Assembly (NCBI RefSeq): GCF_019175385.1
Contig: NC_083344.1
Location: 26,414,231 to 26,478,230 of the forward strand
Source: Lycium barbarum
Taxonomy: Eukaryota; Streptophyta; Magnoliopsida; Solanales; Solanaceae
Direction: 5' to 3'
Length of the DNA stretch: 64,000 nucleotides
The position numbers were made by a program, and so were the translations under genes. The notes beneath the pieces are model-generated. The model was not told the origin of the DNA, did not search any database, and worked only from the letters and a program-made list of their open reading frames with translations. Each line of letters starts with the position of its first letter. Positions within the stretch are counted from its first letter, which is position 1. Positions 24,350 to 33,502 of the stretch are shown in pieces.

Positions 24350-26533
24350 TGTTACACCTCAGAAAAAAAAATTGAGTCCATGAAATAATTCTGCGGATGA
24401 ACAGTAACACGGGAACAGTAGACGCGGATGAACAGTACTCGGTGAACAGTAAAAATCTGGAAAGTAAAAACCGAAAAATCTGATTTTTTTTTTCTTCATT
24501 TTTACCTCTCTCTAAACCCTCCCAAACCCTCCTAAAATCTCTCTAAATGTTTCAAGTTGAAGTCCTCCAAATCAAACCAAGATTTCATCTTAGGAATTGG
24601 AAACTAGTTAAGAAAGGATTATAGTATTTGGTGCTTGATGTGTGGCTGATTATTGAAGCTTGGAGCTAGGATTTTAGTTGAGTATTCTGGGCAATAAGGT
24701 ATGTAATATACTCTATTCTTGTTAATTAAGTTATTCATGGGAGAATTCCCTAGTTTAAAGTGAAGGGAATTATGTTATGAAGTCATAGATTAGTTGGTTG
24801 ATATGATTGCCTTGAGGGTTGTTTTTTTATTGGAACTTTGAGAGATTTCTAGGTGATTATATTGCTATATGAGGTTGTTGATATTGTTGTTGATGTTGTT
24901 CTTGAATTTGGAAGAATAAAGTGTATAAAGATATTGTATACAAAGCGTATACCGGGCTGTTTTGTGCCGATACTTGGGACTGTTTTATGGTCGTTATAGA
25001 TTGTTTTGAGGGTTGGAATATCGGAGGATTGGCTGTAGTTGTTGTTGTTATATTATGAATATACGGAAATAAAGAAGTGTATACAAGCATTGGCATCCGA
25101 ATGTATATTGGGCTGTTTTGGGAGTAATTTAAGAATGGATTTAAGTCTAGTTTGATATGAAATTGTTGGTATTGTTGTTGTTGGTATTTTGATTGACGTT
25201 TGGCTAAGTTGGAATTTTGAGGATTGTTAAGTTTACAGGGGAAATGCTGCCCAATTTTCTCTAGAATTTATGACGCGTTCTTATAGTCGATTAACTAATG
25301 TTAATACAAATTCTCCCGTGAAGGTAACGACGTGACATTGGGGGAGAGCAAGTGAACGATAACATAGCTAAACGACAAAGGTATGTGAGGCTAGTCCTTT
25401 ATTTCTAATGGCATGAATCCTATAGCATAAGTTCTTTTCCTCTTCATGAGTTCCTATTTTCCGGAAAGCTAGAAGCCTATGTCCATAAATGTCTATATAA
25501 GATAAGAGATAAGAGATATGATACGATGATGCTATTTATTTCTTACACCCACCTTATGTACTAATTCCTCCAAGGTGAGGCAGAATGTCAATAATTTCTC
25601 CATAATGAAATCGGGGGATCACGACCTTACGCCACCCCGACAGAGTATAGTTGATCTTGAGTCTTATGCATGTACTATGATAAGAATATTATGATAAGCA
25701 TATTATTACAAATATTTTTGATGAGCATGTCATGATCATATTACACCGCGCCTAGTTGGTCGGGCAGTCACCGCCAAGGCGGGCAGCTATACGGATACAC
25801 CATGACCTTTTGGCATGGGCAGACACCACTAGTGGGCGGCATGAGATGGTACCCCGGACGCGGGAGGCCTGGACGCGGGCTAATGTTATTGATTATCACA
25901 CCGTTCCGATATGGACGGGCAGCTTGCATATTATACATATATGAAATTATGATGAGTATGAGTAAGACAGCATGCATTACTTCTTTTATGATTGTCATTC
26001 AGATTCAGATGTTTCATATTGATGATCACATTATATTATCACTGTCTTTCTTTATTATTTATGCCTCTCATACTCAGTACAATGTTCGTACTGACGTCTG
26101 TTTTCTTTGGACGCTGTGTTCATGCCCACAGGTAGGCAGGGAGGTGAGCTTGGTCCAGACCCTTAGTAGCTGTCAGTTGATTGAGAGCACTCCATTGTCC
26201 GGAGGTGCTTATGATTCTTCTTTGGTATATATGCATATTTTGGACACGAGGGAGTCTTGTTCCGTCTATATGTTTAGTATGTCAGTAGAGGCTCGTAGAT
26301 ACGCAGTGTGGGTCAGATGGTCTCACAAGATGTTATTATTATGTATATATTATTTTGATGGCCGAGAGGCAAATGTATATAAGTATTTATGTTTCTATAT
26401 AAAATATGATTTTCCTACAATTCGTGTATAAAATTGGTAAAAGGGCATTAAATGAGTAAGATGAGTATTAGAACGAGTGGTGCTCGGTGGCTAGCCCCGG
26501 GTACCCGTCACGGCCCCTAGCTGGGTCGTGACA
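24350..26533 (+). repeat. Element B 5' LTR
   Basis: TGTTACACC...GTGACA, 2,184 bases. It carries the minisatellite cggatgaacagtaac with one unit fewer than the 3' copy, CT-rich sequence, the gacaccactagtgggcggca module at 25821-25841 and the twin stem-loop at 26074-26113. A 209-aa open frame at 25802-26431 is repeated in the other LTR simply because the LTR is duplicated. Confidence 0.92.
26074..26113 (+). promoter_or_regulatory. Twin stem-loop, element B 5' LTR
   Basis: TCAGTAC / GTACTGA (26074-26094), then cgtct / ggacg (26095-26113). The 3' LTR copy at 29893-29932 has the fully paired cgtcc / ggacg. Confidence 0.7.
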
Positions 26534-26537
26534 AAAG

Positions 26538-26549
26538 TGGTATCAGAGC
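26538..26549 (+). other. Primer binding site (tRNA-iMet), element B
   Basis: TGGTATCAGAGC after the 4-base spacer aaag that follows the LTR end. Confidence 0.93.
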
Positions 26550-26609
26550 AGTTCAGTCCTAGGAGGTGTCTACGAGCCGTGTCTAGTGGATTCTTGTTTA
26601 TGGTGTGTT

Positions 26610-26630
26610 GCGCGCCACATTTATAAACAG
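26610..26630 (+). promoter_or_regulatory. Conserved leader motif, element B
   Basis: gcgcgccacatttataaac followed by ag, 60 bases after the primer site. Same place and nearly the same sequence as in element 2 and element C. Confidence 0.55.
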
Positions 26631-28100
26631 GAAGCTACAGGACATTTAGGATGTTACCTCTCCTTCTTACTCTAGATCGTGCGATAGAGATAAAAGATAG
26701 GAAATGATATCCCTTATATGCTGATCTTTGATTTCAGCAGGAGAGTGGTGTCGACAAGAGAAGGTAAATAATGCTACTGGAAGTTACAGAGTCTAATATT
26801 TCATTGAGGTTATGTATCAGAATTTGTATATACAGAATGGAAAACTAGTTATCATCAAGGTAAGTTACTGTAAGTATAGTAAGAAAAAAAATGGATTGAA
26901 TATATATATGTATTATTGATAAGTTCAGTTATAAGGTGCCCACAGAAGAAGCTAAAGGAATCAGTAACGGTAAGCAGAATATATGTTAGATATGGTATGA
27001 ATGTTGCAGGTATGATTGAAATACAGCCAAATATTTAAAGGAAAAAAAAAGTATAACAGATACAGTTTAAGTTGGACATACGAGGTAAGTTCATTATTTC
27101 CATACAGTTGTTGATATTGGGAGCCCTGTGTGGCTAAGATATGCTATATATATGTATATATCTTGGCCCTGTGAGGCATTGTTGGTATTTTCTGCGTGCA
27201 GGTTTTGGGATAGTAAGAAATATAGAGGAAATTCTGCCGAAATTTTCCTAGAATCCAAAGGAGATAAGATATAAGCTTGTAATATGTCCTAACAAGAAAA
27301 GATGATGTGCAAAAGAGTAATGGCAGAATGAGATTAAGTTAGGAGTATCGTTAATGACTACAAGAGTTGAGTTAGATACTATTGAATTGATAGTAATGGC
27401 AGTTATAAGAGTGGCATTGATACGGTAAAGAGAAATGATAGAGTGAACAAAGGAGATTAGTAGCACTAAAACATGACATGGAGGAAAAAGTGTAACTCTA
27501 ATAGAGTACGATACTGGAGTAACGATTGGATGTATAAGCACGAGTAAAATATGATAAGTTTATTAGCAAAATAAAATAACAGCATCATGGAGACAGAGAT
27601 ACGAATATGAAGGGCTATAATGAATGTGAACACATTGCTGAAATGACTTATGTGGTAAGTGAAATAGGGATATATGAAGTAAAGATTTGAAAGTGAGACG
27701 ACGGATTTGAGAATGGTACAAGTAGAACCCTAAAAGGGGGGAAGCGAGTAAAGATAATATAAGTATAGAGATTGAAATGATAGACTCCAAGATGTGACAG
27801 ATATAGACTCTAAAACAAAGAGTGAGAGTTGTGCAGAAATAAGTCTATTGATGGGTAAATGAGTACGATTACGAATATGAATATGAATACAAATGTAGAT
27901 ACTTGTATATGTATAGAAATTTATGTACACAAATCATGCAAGAAGGATTGTGTAACTTGCAAGTATTTATGCGTCGCCGATGAAACCAAGTGGGTACTCA
28001 AAAAGAGGAGTAAGAGGTAAGCAAGAATAGTGTGGTCATGGTACTCCGAGTCAGTTAAAGGAAAATATATGGAGAAATTTCGTAGAATCCCGAATAGTTT

Positions 28101-28136
28101 AACATTCGAGGACGAATGTTCCCAAGGGGGGAAGAA
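28101..28136 (+). other. Pre-PPT hairpin and polypurine tract, element B
   Basis: Perfect 8-bp stem aacattcg / cgaatgtt with loop agga (28101-28120), then the polypurine tract aaggggggaagaa (28124-28136) touching the 3' LTR. Confidence 0.85.
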
Positions 28137-30352
28137 TGTTACACCTCAGAAAAAAAAAATTGAGTCCATGAAATAATTCTACGGATGAACAGTAACTCGG
28201 CGAATAGTAGACGCGGATGAACAGTAACACGGGAACAGTAGACGCGGATGAACAGTACTCGGTGAACAGTAAAAATCTGGAAAGTAAAAACCGAAAAATC
28301 TGATTTTTTTTTCTTCATTTTTACCTCTCTCTAAACCCTCCCAAACCCTCCTAAAATCTCTCTAAATGTTTCAAGTTGAAGTCCTCCAAATCAAACCAAG
28401 ATTTCATCTTAGGAATTGGAAACTAGTTAAGAAAGGATTATAGTATTTGGTGCTTGATGTGTGGCTGATTATTGAAGCTTGGAGCTAGGATTTTAGTTGA
28501 GTATTCTGGGCAATAAGGTATGTAATATACTCTATTCTTGTTAATTAAGTTATTCATGGGAGAATTCCCTAGTTTAAAGTGAAGGGAATTATGTTATGAA
28601 GTCATAGATTAGTTGGTTGATATGATTGCCTTGAGGGTTGTTTTTTTATTGGAACTTTGAGAGATTTCTAGGTGATTATATTGCTATATGAGGTTGTTGA
28701 TATTGTTGTTGATGTTGTTCTTGAATTTGGAAGAATAAAGTGTATAAAGATATTGTATACAAAGCGTATACCGGGCTGTTTTGTGCCGATACTTGGGACT
28801 GTTTTATGGTCGTTATAGATTGTTTTGAGGGTTGGAATATCGGAGGATTGGCTGTAGTTGTTGTTGTTATATTATGAATATACGGAAATAAAGAAGTGTA
28901 TACAAGCATTGGCATCCGAATGTATATTGGGCTGTTTTGGGAGTAATTTAAGAATGGATTTAAGTCTAGTTTGATATGAAATTGTTGGTATTGTTGTTGT
29001 TGGTATTTTGATTGACGTTTGGCTAAGTTGGAATTTCGAGGATTGTTAAGTTTACAGGGGAAATGCTGCCCAATTTTCTCTAGAATTTATGACGCGTTCT
29101 TATAGTCTATTAACTAATGTTAATACAAATTCTCCCGTGAAGGTAACGACGTGACATTGGGGGAGAGCAAGTGAACGATAACATAGCTAAACGACAAAGG
29201 TATGTGAGGCTAGTCCTTTATTTCTAATGGCATGAATCCTATAGCATAAGTTCTTTTCCTCTTCATGAGTTCCTATTTTCCGGAAAGCTAGAAGCCTAAG
29301 TCCATAAATGTCTATATAAGATAAGAGATAAGAGATATGATACGATGATGCTATTTATTTCTTACACCCACCTTATGTACTAATTCCTTCAAGGTGAGGC
29401 AGAATGTCAATAATTTCTCCATAATGAAATCGGGGGATCACGACCTTACGCCACCCCGACAGAGTATAGTTGATCTTTAGTCTTATGCATGTACTATGAT
29501 AAGCATATTATGATAAGCATATTATTACAAATATTTTTGATGAGCATGTCATGATCATATTACACCGCGCCTAGTTGGTCGGGCAGTCACCGCCAAGGCG
29601 GGCAGCTATACGGATACACCATGACCTTTTGGCATGGGCAGACACCACTAGTGGGCGGCATGAGATGGTACCCCGGACGCGGGAGGCCTGGACGCGGGCT
29701 AATGTTATTGATTATCACACCGTTCCGATATGGACGGGCAGCTTGCATATTATACATATATGAAATTATGATGAGTATGAGTAAGACAGCATGCATTACT
29801 TCTTTTATGATTGTCATTCAGATTCAGATGTTTCATATTGATGATCACATTATATTATCACTGTCTTTCTTTATTATTTATGCCTCTCATACTCAGTACA
29901 ATGTTCGTACTGACGTCCGTTTTCTTTGGACGCTGTGTTCATGCCCACAGGTAGGCAGGGAGGTGAGCTTGGTCCAGACCCTTAGTAGCTGTCAGTTGAT
30001 TGAGAGCACTCCATTGTCCGGAGGTGCTTATGATTCTTCTTTGGTATATATGCATATTTTGGACACGAGGGAGTCTTGTTCCGTCTATATGTTTAGTATG
30101 TCAGTAGAGGCTCGTAGATACGCAGTGTGGGTCAGATGGTCTCACAAGATGTTATTATTATGTATATATTATTTTGATGGCCGAGAGGCAAATGTATATA
30201 AGTATTTATGTTTCTATATAAAATATGATTTTCCTACAATTCGTGTATAAAATTGGTAAAAGGGCATTAAATGAGTAAGATGAGTATTAGAACGAGTGGT
30301 GCTCGGTGGCTAGCCCCGGGTACCCGTCACGGCCCCTAGCTGGGTCGTGACA
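28137..30352 (+). repeat. Element B 3' LTR
   Basis: 2,216 bases, nearly identical to the 5' LTR. The length gain is mostly one extra unit of a roughly 33-base tandem repeat at 28181-28268 (cggatgaacagtaac type). Confidence 0.92.
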
Positions 30353-30865
30353 AATTATACCACGTCGAAGAGCGCCTTGAACTTATCAATAATTCAAGAA
30401 AGACAAGATTTTGGGATTGGAATCAAGGCTAGGAAATTTTTTCTTTTCCTTTCACTAGGGCCGAATGCCCTTGTTTTGTGGTGTTCTTCAATTTTTTTGA
30501 GAGTGTTCTTGAACTTTCTTGATCATGAAATCCTTTATATTAATTTGTCACATGACTTAGTCACATGACAATTAATAACATGGGTTTGGGCTAGCATTAT
30601 GGACCATGGCCGGCCACCTTGTGGCTTTGGGCCTCAATTTTTCCTCAAATTTTTGTGAGCCCAAATTGTTAGAATTCTCATTTTAAAATTCCCGAAACTA
30701 ATTTCCAAAATTCCAATTTTGCCCTTAGCCTTCCCCGATGTCTCCGCGTCAACACTTTTCATAAACAACAACATATATGTCAAATGAAATCTAAATGGGG
30801 CCTTATTCTTTACAAGTCACAATTATTCCAAATTTTCCGGATACGCGAAAACACGGGATATAACA

Positions 30866-30906
30866 TCCTCCCCCCCCCCCCTTTAGAACATTCGTCCTCG
30901 AATGTT
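30866..30906 (-). other. Element A polypurine tract and pre-PPT hairpin
   Basis: On - the tract reads ctaaag, then 12 G, then agga (30866-30886), directly at the LTR edge at 30865. The other elements here have 6 G. The perfect hairpin aacattcg / cgaatgtt lies at 30887-30906. Confidence 0.85.
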
Positions 30907-31860
30907 AAATTAGCCTTATAGGGTTTTACAAGCATTTCGGGGGAGTTCTCCTTATTTCCTTCAAAATTCTGCCACTCCGTCACAATTATTATCCCTTTTT
31001 ACACACTCGCCTTAGTTCTATTCTCGAATATCATTACGCTAAGACTTTCCGGCTTTAACTAGTGGTGAAACCGACATCAGTCTACTTATAACAGTTACAT
31101 CGTGTCTTTCGCTTTGTCCCTTAGGTTCCGTTCAGTCAAAGTTTTCATATATCATAACACTGACTGCTGGGGCCCACCTGTCAGTCAAAACAGTCGTAAC
31201 TGGGATGTGATCTGCATACATATACATTCATTACCATTTCCCTTACAATACATTTTCAAACGCCATTTAAATTTATTCCAATTCCAGGACTGTGTCGCAC
31301 CTTCCTTTTCTTCGGCGGCCGAGCTCGCCTTAGCCTACCCGACCTATTTAGGGTTTCTAACCTTTCGGTACATTCTAATTTATTTAGGTTACCCCAGACT
31401 TTCCATTGGTCTCTTATATCTGCGTTTATGAAAATTTTGTACACTTCCCAGGGGGTCACCCATCCCAGAATTGCTCTGGCCCCAGCACGCTTAACCCTGA
31501 GACTTTAGTATATTTAGACGCGTTGATGCCGGTATAGTTGCATCGACCGCCCCGCACGGCCTTGGTCACATAATTTAGGACAAGTCGGGGTCTCGGTAAT
31601 TTTGGAAAGTTCTCGTAGCGGGTCCCGCTCTGATATAGAGAGGGCCCCTTTTATTTTATTTTTTCGATTATGTAACTACTGCGTTAGCCCTTTTAAACTT
31701 TTCGACTCTCACTTTTTATCCACATATATCATTACCTCAGACGATTTTATCAATTTGGGCCTTATCTCAGTTCTACTAGCAATCGGGGAGGAATACATGA
31801 TGAAACAAAATCTGGACCTACCAAAGCGTGTGTGTGTATATATATATATATATTCAGAAA
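30907..31860 (-). other. Element A: unrecognised DNA replacing pol
   Basis: About 950 bases between the gag end and the polypurine tract. I see no protease, RT, RNase H or integrase motif. It contains the 5S-like segment (31441-31548), a microsatellite (gtgtgtgta then tatata, about 31830-31852) and a sequence similar to part of the primer-site complement (gctctgata at 31628-31636). Origin unknown. Confidence 0.6.
31441..31548 (-). ncRNA. 5S rRNA-like segment, Pol III control region kept
   Basis: On - the segment begins ggtcgatgcaactataccgg and ends ctgggaagt, and aligns to plant 5S rRNA along its length. The A-box (gttaagcgtgct), intermediate element (ggatgggtgacc) and C-box (gggtgacc..ctgggaagt) are well kept. 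The stretch between the 5' end and the A-box, and the one between A-box and intermediate element, are strongly diverged. A run of four T on - lies at 31431-31434, just downstream, as a Pol III terminator would. It is not a normal 5S gene. It may be a captured 5S, a 5S-derived SINE, or part of a Cassandra-like element. Confidence 0.7.
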
Positions 31861-33298
31861 AAGTGGGCAATATACCTGTAAACACATCTGGTGCCGCCTC
31901 TGGGTCCTGCCGGCTAGCCAAAGCATATAAGCGGTTCAAAGGACCGCTAGAACCGGAAGCTGCGCCACGACCTCTACCGCGGCCCGATGGTGTCGGCACA
32001 CTCTGCCCCGTAGGGCGTACCGCTACAGAAGAAAAAGGTAAATCAGCAACTGACCCGCTGGGCTGGGCTGCACCACCCGAACTGGTCCTATACGGACACT
32101 TTCTCATAATGTGGCCTTGACGGCCACAGGAAAAACAAGCATTTGTAGCATAATGACATTCTCCAGAGTGGCGTCTCCCACAATAAGGACACCGAGGTCT
32201 GGGTGGCCTCGACCGACCGGAACCTCCGTCCACCTGTGAGCTCAAGACTCTGGAGCTCTGTCCTGCCCCGGAGTACCATGTGTCACCAGACCTCCTGCCC
32301 GAACTCTGTGGAGGGGTATCCCATGCTGGCTGGGAAAAATGACTGCTGTGCTGCTGCTGAGGCTGTCTGCCTAAGAGTTTCCTAGAATACCCAGCCACTC
32401 TAGCCCTCTTGGGCTGTCTCCTGTCACAACCTCTACCTGACTGATCCTCTTTGTGCCGATCTTCCATCCCTAGAGCATACGCCTGTAATCGGGCGATGTC
32501 CATGTCAGTCTGCGATGCCATCGCCATGCAGCTGTCAACCAAGTAGGGGTCTAACCCTATCACGTACCGGTGCATCCGGTCAGCCATATCAGCTACTATA
32601 GCGGGTGCATACCTAGCCAGAGAATCAAACTCCAGATTATACTCACGAACGCTCCGACCCCCCTGCCGCAACTGCAAAAACCTATCAACCCGCGCCCGCC
32701 GTAGCTCCGGGGGCAAAAAGTGACGGAGAAAAGCAGCCACAAACTCATCCCACGTAGCTGGGGGAGCATTCTCACCTCTAGACAGCTCCCAAGACTCGTA
32801 CCAATTTACCGCTACATCTCGCAGTCTGTGTGAGGCCAGCTCGACAGACTCGGTCTCGGAAGCCCTAACTAGTCCCAGCACACGCCGCATCTCTCGAATG
32901 AAATCATGGGGGTCCTCTTCGGGCTTAGACCCATAGAACTCTGGGGGACCACAAGTTAAGAATTCGCGGACCCTTAAACTGTCACGCCTATCCACATCAT
33001 CAACCCCCAGCCCGCGTCCGCGAGCCTGCCCTGCTACTATCCTCGTCAATAACTGTACTGCCTCCCTCATCGCCCTGTCCTCTGCCCCTGGCTGAGGAGC
33101 TGGAGGCTCGGGCGCTGGAGCCTCTGGAGCTAATGACGGAGCCGCTCCAGGATCGTCTGCTGATGATGGCGTAGCGGAATCCTCTGACTGGGGTGCAATA
33201 TCAGGCATAATCTGAGTATGAGCCCGGGTGACTCTCTGTATCTGACTGGCCTCTCCTACTTTGCCCTTCTGGGCAGTCGTCGCCTTCTTCGGAGGCAT
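31860..33298 (-). CDS. gag: Element A Gag (intact capsid-nucleocapsid)
   Basis: Gag of a Ty3/gypsy chromovirus. I choose the MPPKKATTAQKGK methionine (first base 33298) because Gag of sibling elements starts with the same basic block; the upstream in-frame ATG at 33310 lies in the leader. Pro/Ala-rich N-terminus (residues about 25-75); gag domain (EFYGSKPEEDPHDFIREM near 120, RHFLPPELRRARVDRFLQL near 195); basic hinge; perfect CCHC knuckle CFSCGRQGHIMRKC near 390; Gly/Arg-rich tail. It then enters the start of protease (DVFTGIL) and diverges before the catalytic Asp; the open frame runs on to 31709 through unrelated sequence. No stops over about 475 residues, while sibling gags here are full of stops. 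It could in principle make particles but has no pol. Confidence 0.88.
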
Positions 33299-33486
33299 CA
33301 CTGTAAACATAGCAATCTGTTAGAAAAGAGCCACCCTAATAGCACAGCTCTATCGCACGATCTAAGATTCAAAGAAAGGGTAACATCCTAAATGTCCTGC
33401 AGCCTCCCGTTTATATATGTGGTGCACAACACACCGATAAACAGGACTCTACGAGACACGGCCTGTAGACATTCCGAGGACAAACC

Positions 33487-33498
33487 GCTCTGATACCA
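33487..33498 (-). other. Primer binding site (tRNA-iMet), element A
   Basis: gctctgatacca on +, 4 bases from the 5' LTR edge at 33503. Confidence 0.92.
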
Positions 33499-33502
33499 CT
33501 TT

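Larger units (their letters stand above)
26534..28136 (+). other. Element B internal region, non-coding
   Basis: About 1.6 kb with no gag-pol homology in any frame. The start (primer site, leader motif at 26610-26630) and end (ccctgtgaggc region near 27167, pre-PPT hairpin, polypurine tract) resemble the untranslated ends of coding gypsy elements. It therefore looks like a gypsy that kept its cis signals and lost its genes. The middle is purine-rich and unrecognised. Confidence 0.8.
24350..30352 (+). mobile_element. Element B: young non-coding LTR element
   Basis: Complete LTR element on +, inserted into the 3' LTR of A with TSD aatta (24345-24349 and 30353-30357). The uninterrupted site is visible in A's other LTR near 37125. 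LTRs are 24350-26533 and 28137-30352; internal region 26534-28136 is 1.6 kb. It has a tRNA-iMet primer site, leader motif, pre-PPT hairpin and polypurine tract but no gag or pol reading frame. About seven substitutions and three indels separate the LTRs by eye, so it is recent. It must have moved using proteins from another element. LTR modules resemble those of element 2. Confidence 0.92.
20674..30865 (-). repeat. Element A 3' LTR, interrupted by B
   Basis: Starts (on +) TGTCACGACCCAACC and ends ..GGATATAACA. It reads 20674-24349, then element B 24350-30352 plus the duplicated aatta, then 30358-30865. It holds five or so spaced copies of tcgagctc..gcccagtaca (21630-21960), a 14-base minisatellite (22430-22690), the twin stem-loop (21132-21169) and a TATA-like box on - at 30534-30541. 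Confidence 0.88.

Noticed and set aside
25802..26431. 209-aa open frame, repeated at 29621-30250
   Set aside because: It is present twice only because it lies in both LTRs of element B. No motif, and it overlaps the twin stem-loop and GC modules.
31441..31548. A working 5S rRNA gene
   Set aside because: The 5' half and the region between A-box and intermediate element are too diverged for a functional 5S RNA. Kept only as 5S-like.
30866..31700. A complete Cassandra element
   Set aside because: I could not find paired short LTRs or a properly placed primer site around the 5S-like part. The gctctgata match at 31628 lies on the wrong side.
31602..32120. 172-aa frame on +
   Set aside because: Antisense shadow of the element A gag.
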